Assembly: GCA_030144725.1 (NCBI GenBank)
Contig: JASKMD010000006.1
Span: 12,055,690 to 12,119,689 of the forward strand
Source of the DNA: Haematococcus lacustris
Lineage: Eukaryota; Chlorophyta; Chlorophyceae; Chlamydomonadales; Haematococcaceae
Direction of reading: 5' to 3'
DNA length: 64,000 nucleotides
This document shows, piece by piece, positions 1 to 10,442 of the stretch. Position numbers and translations under genes: made by a program. Each line of letters opens with the position of its first letter. Within the stretch, counting starts at the first letter, position 1. The notes under the pieces were generated by a model, which saw only the letters and a program-made list of their open reading frames with translations, did not search any database and was not told the origin of the DNA.

Positions 1-529
1 CCATCCCTAGCCCATGCCTTGTATGTGTGGGCGACGTCGAGGTGGCCTGTGCCATGGATTAATCTAAGAGTGGTGCATGAACTCTGCCCAGGGCGAGTGC
101 AATGTGAGACATGCGTCAAACATCTTCTACACATGCAGCAACCCAGCGACAAGCTGAAACACACAACACTAAAGACCCTTCACTGCTACACCCTAAGCTA
201 ATGGCATGATGTCACAAGGGCTCGGTACCAAGTGCAGTACTGAAATACCATCTTCCTCTTCGTCCTACAGGTAGTGAGCTGTTGTGGGCAATAGGCTGCT
301 AAAGCTGATTGGTGGGCCAGGCTTCAATGGTGGGCCTGGCTGGACATAAAAACTAACAGGCCACACAACCCCTGCGACACACTGCTTGTCAGTGTGTAAA
401 AGGCTCCACCTCAGATGAATTGCATAGATGCCAAGCACTTCATGATCACTAGCACATCATGATCTAACCCCAGGCCTGCCACCCACCACCCCATGGCGGC
501 GATGCCATGTGTGTTGTGCGCCGCCCCTG
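1..529. other. No gene recognised
   Basis: Only short unsupported reading frames are present on either strand. I see no conserved domain, splice pattern or RNA gene here. It is probably intergenic sequence downstream of the minus-strand kinase gene. Confidence 0.5.
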
Positions 530-800
530 GTGTGACGCACCTGATGTGACACTCCAAATGTGACACCCCTGGTGTGACAACCTTGGTGTGATGCCCCTGG
601 TGTGACGACCCTTGTGTGACACCCCTGGTGTGACGCTCCTTATGTGACACCCCTGGTGTGCCGCCCCTGATGTGACGCCCCTGATGTGATATCCCTGGTG
701 TGACACCCCTGGTGTGACGCCCCTAGTGTGACACCCCTGGTGTGACGCCCCTAGTGTGACACCCCTGGTGTGACGCCCCTAGTGTGACGCCCCCTGGAGT
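530..800. repeat. Minisatellite of about 14-15 bp units
   Basis: The stretch is made of tandem copies of a unit close to GTGTGACGCCCCTG, alternating with GTGTGACACCCCTG and related variants, roughly 18-19 units. Variants interleave (ACGCCCCT, ACACCCCT, ATGCCCCT), so the array has diverged and partly homogenised. Open frames across it are artefacts of the repeat. Confidence 0.9.
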
Positions 801-1520
801 GACGCCCCTGAGACACACTTGGTCAGATGCACAATGTGCAGCTCCAGTGACCATGCTGCTGGCACCCACATGACCAGCTAGCAGGGCGCCGCCCACATTG
901 GCCTGTTGGTGTTTCGACTGCCCAACTGGCATCAGCTGCAGCCAGCCCTTGCCCATCATCTGCACAGGGCTTGCCTGTCGCAGCACCTAATCACAAAATG
1001 TGGAGCAAGAAGTCCCCATCGCACTTGCCTGTTTGGGCAACCTGTGGAGCCCCTCTGGGGCGCACAGAGCTGCCTTGATCCCACCCCTCCCACCAGCTGG
1101 CTGGCCCCACCACCTGGTCTAGGGTGATCCCCGGGAGACCCACCAGGCTGCCATCCGGCATTGGCGGCTGCATGGAGCTCGTTGTGGGTTGGTTGGGGTC
1201 CCAGGGTGCAGCACCTGCCTCAAGGCGTGTATGCCCTTGCTGTTCCCGCTGCCTTGCTGCCGCCTCCTGCTTATCCTGATGGTGACTGCCGACCTACACA
1301 CAGCAGCACCAGCACACTCAGGAAGGCACAGTTGGCTGGGCGTCTGCGCATATATTGAGATGCGCGTGGCTGAGGTGCGCATAGGATGAAGCCATGATGT
1401 GGAGTGTTTGGGTGTTTTGAGCTCCCCACCCAGCGACACAATGCCCCTCCTCGGAAAGCACTGCCGAGCGAAAGCAGCGGCAACTGGAGGCTGGCTCCCG
1501 CTGAACACCCGCACCACCTC
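801..1520. other. No gene recognised
   Basis: No convincing exon, domain or RNA is visible. The right part borders a Fanzor-type relic and may be decayed sequence of the same element, but I cannot align it by eye to the longer copy near 5 kb. Confidence 0.4.
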
Positions 1521-1667
1521 AGGGACAGGGACTGCAATGCAGCGCTGAACATGCAGCGCATTGGGGAGAGCAAGTAGCGCCCACTGGAGCTGTGCTATTG
1601 GCCAGAGCAAGGGAAGCTGCCAGCCAAGGGCAAGGAGTACCCAGGCTTGGGGTACAAGCGGGTGTGA
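1521..1667 (+). pseudogene. Fanzor (TnpB-like) C-terminal relic
   Basis: The frame beginning at 1521 reads RDRDCNAALNMQRI, the third RuvC motif (RDxNAAxN) typical of TnpB and Fanzor proteins, followed by the same tail as the longer copy near 5.4 kb (LCYWPEQ, LPAKGKEYPGLGYKR). It is broken by a TAG at 1575-1577 and ends at a TGA at 1665-1667. Only about 50 residues remain, with no upstream RuvC part, so it is inactive. The noncoding sequence after it matches that after the other copies. Assignment to the Fanzor family is motif-based. Confidence 0.65.
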
Positions 1668-1689
1668 GACAAGCCACCCAAGACCCAGC

Positions 1690-1800
1690 CTGCTGCGGCA
1701 CAGAAGTGTGTACCCCCCTCTTGAGCGTTCGTTAGCTTACAATTATTGCATGTTTGTCATGCCAACTCTACATCACAGCCCTCCGGGGTCAGGCAATGCT
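1690..1800 (+). other. Conserved noncoding block after a Fanzor relic (possible guide-RNA region)
   Basis: This block, which includes CATGTTTGTCATGCCAACTC, recurs after the Fanzor-like stop at 5490-5600 (+), 4060-4150 (-) and 22905-23000 (-). Fanzor and TnpB guide RNAs are known to derive from the 3' end of the nuclease gene and its downstream sequence, so conservation here fits such a role, but nothing shows transcription. On the minus strand it contains TGTAA at 1737-1741, the usual green-algal poly(A) signal, about 190 bp past the kinase stop codon. Confidence 0.4.
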
Positions 1801-1990
1801 GTAGGTGGTAGGCGGCCATGACCATGTGTATGCCATGTATAAGCCATGTGTATGCCATGTATAAATCCATGTGTATGCCATGTGCATGGGAACTCCACAC
1901 AGACAAAACACCGTTTTGTAGTGGCCCACACTTAGTGTTCCACTGCAATGAAGGCTCTAGGTTGAGAGCTAAGGTGCTGCATCACCTGTG
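1800..1990. repeat. Element end, copy 1 of the Fanzor-associated repeat
   Basis: The sequence contains the recurrent segment with GTAGGTGGTAGGCG, CCATGTGTATGCCATG, ACACAGACAAAACACCG and CACTGCAATGAAGGCTC. The same series of blocks occurs at 3425-3620 and 5578-5755. It overlaps the predicted last codons of the kinase gene. Confidence 0.75.
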
Positions 1991-4900
1991 CGCTGGACGG
2001 CCTGTAGCGCAGGTCCTGCTCCTCCACGTCCTTGAAGGTCACCTCCCTCCCCCGCCGTGCCTGCCCGCCGTGTTGCCTGGCCTGTGCTTCCCTGCCCTGT
2101 GCTGGCAGCTCTGTGCTCTGCTGCGCAGCCATGCCAGGACCCTTAGGGAGGGCTGCGGGCTGTGGGGCTGCAGCGCGGCAGGCTTGCAGCAGCTGCGTCG
2201 TGGGGCTGGTCACGGGTGAGGGACAGCCGGGGGACGTGGGCTGCACCTCCCTCCCCGCAGGGAGGTCGGTGCCAGTGGCACAGGGCGGGCTTGGGATATG
2301 CAGGCGGGAGGGGAGGGAGGACGGGCGGCGACCGCCCCGAAGGCTGCTCAGGGCAGCACTTAGGGACTGCACCAGCTCCTCAGCGGTGGGCCGTGCGCCC
2401 GGGTTGCTGTCCCAGCACCTGGGGGAACAGGGCGGCGCACACGATGCTTGGGGCGCAGCCAGCCTCAACCTCTGCCTCCGCCACCATTGAGTTGACAGCG
2501 AGGTGAGCAGCAGGCTGCTGCAGGCTGCTGCCACCCAGCCTCAGGGGAGCTTGATGCAACCCAGCAGCTGTGCAGTTGCAGGCGCCCATCCACATCGCCA
2601 TTCCCATGCCACTTGCACCACCCCACGACATCTCATTCACCAGCATCAGCGTCAGCATGGCGTACATTGCTGTGTCGCTGCTGTGGGTGAGCTCATTGGA
2701 CACAGACCAGCAGAGGACGGCAGGCAGGGTGAAGGAATGCAGAGCACATCAGAAGGAGCCGAGTTAGCCTGGAGTTAGGCAGCAGGCTACTGGAGCAGCA
2801 GGGATAATGCCATGGACCCAGCACCAGGGGTCAAGCTGCAGCTGACAAATTTCATTCTCCCGCTGCTCCCAGCGTTAAAGCCCTCATACCTGGTGGCCAG
2901 CTGCCGGTACTCCTGAGGCGTGCTGTTGTCAAACATTGGGCGCATGCCGTGGTCTGTGACTTGGCGGATGATGGCATCGCTCATTAGGGCGCCGTACACG
3001 GCACGCCCTGTGGCCAGCTCCCTGTCCATCAGAGGGCAGGCAGACAGGGGTTGTGGACAGCTAGAAGGATGGTTGGAAGGGATGGGAAGAGGTTATGTGG
3101 GAAGAGGTTAGTGTGGGATATCAGGGTAGGAAGGCGAGGAAGTGGAGGAGGGGGTGGGGTGGGTAGGGTTCAGGTTACAGAGAGTTGAAGACGACAAGGA
3201 GATTGCGTGTCACCTGCAGTGCACCCAGTGTGTCCCTATGTGTTTGATGAGGACCATGACCATGTACTGACATTAGACAGGATGAGCTCAGAGCTGGCAG
3301 CCCAGATGAGCCCTTCAGTAGGTCAGCGAGGCTGTGCTGCAGTGCTGCTGCTCCCTGTAGGATGCCTCACAGTGTACAGGGCCTGAAGAGTGGTGGCTGA
3401 TGCTGGTGTGCTGGTGTGGACTCTATGCATAGCCCTGTCACAGGGGTTAGGCAATGCAGTAGGTGGTAGGCGACCATGACCATGTGTATGCCATGTATAA
3501 GCCATGAGCATGCCATGTGATGGGAACACCACACAGACAAAACACCGTCTTGTAGTGGTCCGCAATTAGTGTGTTCGACTGCAATGAAGGCTCCAGGTTG
3601 AGAGCCAAGGTGATGGTGTGATGAATAGGATGGACAGTGGTTGCTTGTTTGACATGCTATGTGGGCAAGGTCATACCTAGGCCTTACATAGCTAGGCCAT
3701 CAACCCAGCAGGTAATAAGTATAAATGCAAAGGCACAATCCGCCTCTCTCACTATGGCTGGCGTTTTGTCTACCGCCGTTTGTTTAACCCCAACCGCCTA
3801 CTGCCGTGTGGTGCAGTGCAAATGGGCAAATACTAGCAAACGATGAGTCCTGGTGTATTGATGATGAGGAAACCAATGATGTATGTGTAGCTTTCCAAAG
3901 TAAGGAACAAACCGGAAGCGTGCAGCACCCATTGGAACAGTGTTGAAGCAGCACCTTGACCCTCGCTAGGGCCTAAGGGTTGTGTTCTGTCTGTGTGGAG
4001 TTATGTTCCCATGCACATGGCATGGACGCCTTCCACCTACACTATTGCCTGACTACTGTGACAGGGCTATAGCCCAGAGTTGGCATGACAAACATGCATT
4101 GATGTAGGCTAATGACAGCAGAAAAGGAGCACACACTGCTGTGCCCTAGCAGGCTGCTGCTGAGCCTTGGGTGGCTGGTCTCACAGCCGCTCATACCCCA
4201 GGCCTGGGTCCTCCTTGCCCTTGGCTGGCAGCTCGGCCGTCCTTGAGCACACCTCCAGCGGGCTACAGCCCTTCTCTAGGTCAGTGCCGCTGTGCTGGAG
4301 TGGTGCTGATCCCTGAAGAACACTGATGCCAGCTACAAGACCAGCCTACCTGTCGCCTCTTGCTCTCCCTATTGCGCTGCATGTTTAGCGCTGCATTGCA
4401 GTCACTGTGTATCCACCTGCCTGGCTGTGGTGCTGGTTTGGCTTGGATCAACTAGCAGAGCCTGTCACATTGCTCACATCACATCACTCACCACATGCAC
4501 ACCCCAAAGGCCCAAATGTCCATGCTGGAATCCACGCCAGCAGCACCTGCAGCGCACAGCCGGAGGTGCCCTTTGGAGGTGCCCTTGGGAGGTGCCCTTT
4601 GGAGGTGCCTTTTGGAGGTGCGAGAGTGAGTGACACACGGGTATGAGGGCCGCACAGAAGCAGCAGCTGCGGGCCGCACAGCAGGGCCCACACCCAGCAC
4701 CAGCAGGGTGCGTTGGCTGCACACTGCCTGCCGGGGCCCACACTGCTGCCATCTGATCTACTGGTGGTGCTGGTGGTGTTCTTTGAAGCAGCTAGCATTG
4801 GCACCAGGGGAGGCTGGGGTGCTGATGCGGTGTTGCGGGCCTGCCGCAAGGTGGTGTGCAGGCCCAGGGGCACAGACCAGCGGAGGGGCAGGGTGGTGCT

Positions 4901-7696
4901 TGTGGATGAGCACCGCACCACCCGGATCAGCTCAGCAGTGAATGGCCAGCAGCCGTGTGAGAGGCAGCTGAACAAGCGCAGGGCCACCAGGCCTGCAGGC
5001 TGGAAGCCCCCAGCAGGGCAGGTGGAAGCCCGCCTGGTGCGCACAGCCTGGATCCAGCAGCGTGACCAGCCAGTGCAGGGCATGATGTGGTGCCCGGTGG
5101 TAGCCCCCCGCAAGCCCCCACAGGCCCCATGCAGCAGCCAGGCAGCCACACAGGCAGCAGCCTCAGAGGCTGGGCCCAGCACTCCCCTGCCAGCCAAGCG
5201 CAACAAGCGCACCAAGGCTGAGCCGGCAGCTGAGCCCACCAAGGGCAAAGGCAAGGCCCAAGGCAAGGCCGCCAAGGCCAAGCCAGCCCCACAGCCAGGC
5301 AGGTGGCTGGACAGGGACTGCAATGCAGCTCTGAACATGCAGCGCATTTGGGAGAGCAAGCGGCGCCTGCTGGAGGTGTGCTACTGGCCAGAGCAGGCAG
5401 CTCTGCCAGCCAAGGGCAAGGAGTACACAGGGCTGGGGTACAAGCGGCCGCAAGACAGCCCACCCAAGGCCCAGCAGCAGTAGCAGCCTGCTACGGCACA
5501 GTAGTGTGCCCCTCCCTCTTGAGCTGTCACCAGCTTACAATTAGTGCATGTTTGTCATGCCAACTCTACATCACAGCCCTCCGAGGTCAGGCAATGCTGT
5601 AGGTGGTAGGCGACCATGACCATGTGTATGCCATGTACAGGCCATGAGCATGCCATGTGATGGGAACACCACACAGACAAAACACCGTTTTGTAGTGGTC
5701 CACAATTAGTGTGTTCGACTGCAATGAAGGCTCAAGGGTGAGAGCCAAGGTGCTGAGGAGCCATCTGGGGGTTTGAAAGGCAGCAAACAAGGTGGGTAAG
5801 CGATGTGTACGGAGGGCGGACCCTGGCCCCCTCCACACAGTGCATGACTGAGCCTCTGCGAGTGCATGTCAAGTCAATGAGAAGCACCAGCACCCGTAGG
5901 GGGGCCACAGGGGGGCCTGCAGTAAGTGTCACCATCGTCCTGCTCATGAGACCAGGGCCATGTGGCTGCAGCGAGTTCGCCTCACCAGATGCGAAAGCCT
6001 CAGGCGGCAGGTGGGTGACGGTACCGCTGTACCGTCGTCTGGGTCTGGGCGAGGCAAAGTGAAAGCTGGCCGGCACAGGGGCTGGGGCGGCCCCTTGGGG
6101 CGACGCCTGTGGGGGCTTTTTGTTTTGCTGCGTGCCCTCAGGGCCAGGGTTCGCGAAAACCTCACTCCAGGGTTTGAAAGTGATGGCGGGCAGGAGTCCA
6201 TGAGAGCCGTGGCCGTCGGGCTGTAGGTTGCTGAGCTGGCTGACAGAGGAGGAGGACGACACGCAGCTGTGCTGCTGATCGGAGTTGAGCTTCACAAGGC
6301 CAAAGTCTGCAGTCATGTGAAGTCAAATGCACCCATACAGGCGCATGCACACACTCACACACCACCCAGCCCAGCAGCACTGGTGACGATGGGCTGGAGC
6401 ATGTGCCATGCCATTGAGTGGTAGCATGCATAGACTAAGGAGGTATGCAAAGGTGTGCTTGCTGTGTAATGCTTAGTGCCTACGCGAGCCTGAGCTAGCC
6501 AACAGCATGTCCACACGTGCGTGCATAACTGAGTCAGCTCTGGTCCTTGTCCCTCTGCCCTGATAGTTGTTGCCTGCTGGGCTGACGAGGATTGTGATGA
6601 TGGTGCAGCCCGGCAGTGCCGTAGCTGGAGGTTTGGTCGCTGCGATGAGCGGTGCGGGGCAGGGCCTGGAGACTGAGGCAGGACCAGAGGTGCAGCGCCT
6701 CACCTGACAGCTTGCAAGTGAAGCCACGTGGGTCATTGCTGTGGCTCTTCAGCAACACGTTCTGCACAGGCACGTCCCCAACAAGGCCGAACAAGCACAC
6801 TGAGACATGGCAGCAGCTTAGCAGCTGCCACACATCTTACTGCCTTATGCGCTCACCATGAAGGTGCTGTGCCACGGCTCGGGGTTGTCAACACAGGCCA
6901 TGGCACAGCGGCAACATGGTGATATGGCGATCAGATAAAGAGTAATTATACCAGGTACGCACTTTTGCACTGAGCCACGCTGCACTGGCCAGTGCTACAC
7001 GCCTGCATGTGCCATGGCTAGCCTGACTGGCATGTGGCCAGCAGGGCCTACCTGCAGCTTGACGTCCCGGTGCACCAGGGACAGGGAGTGCAGGTAGCGC
7101 AGTGCCAGGGCCAGCTCTAGCAGCGTCTGGTAAATGGCGGGCCACCTGGGCGCTGCCTCAGGCGTGGCTGCAGGGCAGGCAGTACGCAGGATGGGTGCAG
7201 CCAACGCTTCCCTTGCTAACCACATCCCTCCCTGACCTACTTGCCCTGAGCCACCTACACCCACCCAGCCCACCTGCCTCTCATGCCACCTACACTCCAA
7301 TCTGCCCTCCACCACCTTGCCTTAGCCTACTCCTTGTCACTCTCTCCCTACCTGGCTTGTACCTCTTCTGCATATGCCCTGCCTCTCCCTACCCCGCCCT
7401 GCCTTTCCCTGCCAAACAATACCCTGCCCTGCCCCTCTCTGAGCTGACCTGCAGTGTGATCATGGAATGCGCCCTGCTGGACTGCATCACACAGCGTGCC
7501 CATGTCACAGTACTCCATGCATATCACCAAGGCTCTCTTGATTCGCTGAGCAGGCGCTGGAGGCGTAGGGGCAGGAGGTGCATGAGGAGACGGGCACTGG
7601 CTGCTAAGTCCCTGGTTGCTGGGCATGAGCATGCTAGGGGGAAGCTGGTACTGAGTTTTTAGCAGCTGCTGCGGCTGCTGCTGTTGCCCCTCAGGG

Positions 7697-7728
<32 letters not shown>

Positions 7729-10442
7729 CTGCTGCCGTTGTCGCTGCTGCTCCTCCTGCTGATGTTCTAAAAATGCCTCGTAGGCAGCTAGCTGCTCAGC
7801 AGGGTGCAGGGTGAGGGGCTCGCTGGCCCCACTCATCAGATCATCAGCACTGGGGTAGCTGACACCCACATCTGTGAAGTAGGTGAGGACCTGCAGTCAG
7901 GTGGACACCAGGGGGTTGACGCCCATGGCGCACGGCAAGGGGTCAAGGTTATGGCATAGGACCAGGAGCATTACACTGCTGTGGATGATGTCCATGTTGA
8001 TCCCGTATCCATGAACTGAGCACCCTATTGACCATATGATCCGTGAAGACTGTGAGTTGGTTTCTGGTGGTGGATCATTCCATCAAATAAGGACCACAAA
8101 AATGATCTATATGGGCGAAGGGCGATGTCATAAACGCCTCATTGCCCGGCACCTAGCGGCACAAAGACTCGGGAAAAGCTCAGCCCCTCTACCTCTTTGG
8201 CACAGGGCGCAGGGCATAGACATAGCGTATGGTGAGCCTGATGCAATGCTGTGTGGAGCTATGCGATGCGGTTCCCAAGATGCTGCTTTTCCTGCTGATG
8301 ATCTGCTGCTGCGGATGCTGTTGAGGGTCATTGGCACAAGACCAAAGCAGCTAGTCAAACGAGCAACCATATCTCTGGTGGCAATGACATTGACGGTGGC
8401 AACGCAAAGTGCTGGGTGAGTCAGGCATAGAGATGATATTGATGAATTCAGGATGGTAAGGAGAGTGGCGCCGTCCCACTGAGCTTGAGTGAGCTGGCAG
8501 CGCCCCATACCTGCACAATGTTGGGGTGAGACAGGGTGCTCAGCACTGCCAGCTCCACTGCATTGCGGAACACCTCGGTGGCGCTGCCATGGCGGTCATG
8601 CACGACTTTAATGGCGGCCTGCAGGAGCACTGCTGCCGCATGTGAGCTGGCAGGGAAAGGTGGCAGCCTCATGTAAGACGGCAGGCGAGTGGTAGCGGCC
8701 TGATGTCAGGGGGTCAGAGTGTGATGGAGCCTCTTTCGGCAGCTCAGTTGGGCCTGAGCCTTCTCACTGGGCTGGGGTGGATCACAGAGCCGGTGGTGAG
8801 CCAGTGCAAGCAGCTGGCATGGGGTGGATCTGTTTGGGGCGTGAGCTGGCAGGCAGTGGCAGGCTGAGTGTCGAGGTCAACCCACAGGCAGTGTCTGGCC
8901 CCCCATGACATGCAGTGCCCGGCCTCAACATGTGCACATGTCAACAGCTGCACCCCTCACTACCACCACCGGCAACACGCTGACCACCAAGGCAGCCACC
9001 TGAGCAAGAGCATGCATGCTGCAGTGCTCAGGAACCTAGGGGTGTCTACCCTGGCTTTCGGCCTCCAGTGCCGCTGCTACTGCTCATGTTGGGCCTAGTG
9101 CCACAATTGCTCCTGCTGCAGCTGTGTCTGCTGCAGCTGCGGCTGCACCATGCTGCGCGCCCTACCTCAGTTCCCTGGTATAGGCCCCGGTAGCAGGCCC
9201 CAAAGCCCCCGGCACCAATCTTAGCGCTGATGCTGATGTTGCCCAGTTCGTCCTGGTGCAGGGATTCAGCCCTTGCCTGCAGCTGGTGGCGCTGGGCCTC
9301 CTGCACCTTGCCCTGCAGGCCGGAGATGAGTGCCCCGATGCGGCGGGCGCTGCTGCTGGCCATAGGGGAGCGGTTGACACGGAAGGATGGCTGGCGCTGC
9401 TTGCCAGGCGTCCTGTTAAACCCCCCCAGGGACCTAGTGGTCTGTGAGTCACAGGCCCCCTCCTCTGCAGCGTCTTTGGTGCTGCCTGGCCTCTCTTGGT
9501 TGGCTCGGGTAGGCCCAGCCTGGTTCAGCACAGTCGCAAGTGGGCATGGGATGACCAGCCTTGGCTTGCTGCTGCTGGCCCCTGGGCTGGGAGAGGAGGG
9601 CCAGCTAGGGACTTGCAGGTGGTGGCTACCCGGGCGTGCCAAGGGGAGCAAAGCTGGCTTGCCATAACGATCAGGGGTGGGTGTGGGCGAGGCCGGGTTA
9701 GCCGCACTGACCGAGTTGTAGCGGGGCAGAAACTCGTTCATGTCAGCGCAGCTGCGCGTCAGGTCGGTGAAGCTGCCCTCCTGGGGGCTGACTGCACCTG
9801 ACTGGTGCCCAGGCTTGGGGAGCCACCTGCGGGCCGCCCTCCTGCTGCCTTCACCCGCCCCACCTGGCCCTACAGTGCAGGACACCGTCCTACCCACCAG
9901 GGTCCCCTGCTCAGGGCTAGGCGCTGGCCTTGCTCCCAGCAGCGCCCGGCGCTTGTGGCCGATGTCCCAGTTCAGAAGACCCAGCAGCGCGACCTTGAGC
10001 TCCCTGCCCAGCAGCGCCGCCCGCAGCGCTGGCCCTCGCCTCTGACCCTCTTGCCTACCAGCCTCAGCATCCTGTGTTCCTGCGCCTGAGCCTTGCACTT
10101 GGGTGAGGGGGTGGGGTGAGGGGACTGGGAGGGACTGGGTAGGGCTCAGGGTCGCCTGGCTGCTGCTGGCCAGGAGCTGGGGGCTGTGGCGCCTGCTGGC
10201 ACTCCTGCTGTCAGGGCTGTGGTCACGAAGGCACTGCTGCAGGACTGGCACCTTGGGACTGGCACCTGGGGAGGGCAGGGAGCTGGGAGCTCCACTGAGG
10301 GCAAGCCCCTTCAGCATGAACTGCCCCAGGCTATGCAGCTGCGGCTGGCTGGATCGGGTGGGCTGGCTGCTTGGGGGTGCGCAGCTGCTCAAAGGGGTGG
10401 AGAGGTGGGATGTTGCAGCGGGCCCAACTGCACTGGCGCTTT
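1932..10442 (-). CDS. Protein kinase, C-terminal catalytic half of a GAF-kinase gene (spliced)
   Basis: Exons on the minus strand join in phase: 10442-9166 (low-complexity linker ending in the glycine loop IGAGGFGACYRG), 8618-8511 (AAIKVV lysine and helix C), 7890-7449 (linker with polyGln, then hinge VICMEYCDMGTLCD), 7167-7052 (LVHRDVK catalytic loop), 6761-6704 (NVLLKSH), 6306-5986 (DFGLVKL, then LPPEAF), 3021-2890 (ELATGRAVYGALMSDAI) and 2418-1932 (CWDSNPGARPT, tail). The family is a TKL-like Ser/Thr kinase, common in volvocine algae fused to GAF domains. The exon for the SDVYxFGxxxW segment (helix F), expected between 5985 and 3022, was not found. Transposon fragments lie in that intron, so the gene may be disrupted. 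Its last codons fall in repeat sequence. Confidence 0.8.
3425..3620. repeat. Fanzor-associated repeat, copy 2 (no nuclease)
   Basis: Carries the same ordered blocks as 1800-1990 and 5578-5755: GTCACAGGGGTTAGGCAATG, GTAGGTGGTAGGCGACC, ACACAGACAAAACACCG, then GTGTTCGACTGCAATGAAGG. It lies in the minus-strand kinase gene region, apparently in an intron. Confidence 0.75.
3955..4135. repeat. Fanzor element end, inverted relative to 5578-5755
   Basis: Contains CTCGCTAGGGCC, TGTGTGGAGTTATGTTCCCA, GCACATGGCATGG, CCTACACTATTGCCTGAC and CTGTGACAGGGC, then the complement of the conserved block with ATGTTTGTCATGCC. With the end at 5578-5755 it brackets two Fanzor C-terminal pieces placed back to back. 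Confidence 0.7.
4140..4440 (-). pseudogene. Fanzor C-terminal relic, inverted and decayed
   Basis: Read on the minus strand, it matches the C-terminal end of the 5.4-kb copy at DNA level (the ACTGCAATGCAGCGCT and GCCAGCCAAGGGCAAGGAGG segments, then the CCACCCAAGG tail). It has in-frame stops, including one in the RDxNAA region, and about 90 bp of unrelated sequence splits the motif from the tail. It is not functional. Its position head-on to the 4713-5483 copy makes a fold-back arrangement. Confidence 0.6.
4713..5483 (+). pseudogene. Fanzor (eukaryotic TnpB-like) nuclease, C-terminal half
   Basis: The 256-residue open frame has the order expected of the C-terminal RuvC part of TnpB/Fanzor: a hydrophobic strand (LLVVLVVFFEAASIG) near residue 20, the glutamate motif VVLVDEHRTTRISS near residue 75, QGMMWCPVV near residue 128, a Lys/Ala/Pro-rich insert, then the aspartate motif RDCNAALNMQRI near residue 206 and the tail CYWPEQ...YTGLGYKR. 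The first RuvC aspartate and the whole N-terminal half are missing, and the CxxC zinc-finger pairs usual between the E and D motifs are not evident. Fanzors are RNA-guided DNA nucleases carried by eukaryotic transposons. This copy is truncated, and lies within the intron region of the opposite-strand kinase gene. Family assignment is from motifs. Confidence 0.65.
5484..5600 (+). other. Conserved block after the Fanzor stop (candidate guide-RNA region)
   Basis: Immediately downstream of the stop region at 5481-5483, the sequence with GGCACAGTAGTGTG, CAGCTTACAATTAGTGCATG and TTTGTCATGCCAACTC is shared with three other Fanzor relics in the window. Conservation outside the reading frame, next to the C-terminal codons, is what an OMEGA-type RNA would produce; it could equally be needed only for mobility. 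Confidence 0.4.
5578..5755. repeat. Fanzor element end, copy 3
   Basis: Same blocks as 1800-1990 and 3425-3620, here directly downstream of the longest Fanzor C-terminal fragment. This shows that the short nuclease-free copies share ends with a nuclease-bearing element. Confidence 0.75.
7694..7760 (-). repeat. CAG/CTG tract encoding polyglutamine
   Basis: A CTG/CCG/TTG-rich stretch on the plus strand encodes a run of about 20 mostly Gln residues (Q, R, E mixed) in the kinase linker between helix C and the hinge. The tract lies inside exon 7890-7449. Confidence 0.8.

Noticed and set aside
530..800. CRISPR array
   Set aside because: The units are contiguous with no unique spacers.
2570..2703. 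SSDTAMYAMLTLMLVNEM on the minus strand as the missing SDVYxFGxxxW kinase segment
   Set aside because: It lies downstream of the ELATGRAVYG exon in the gene's direction, so it is in the wrong order, and the motif match is weak.
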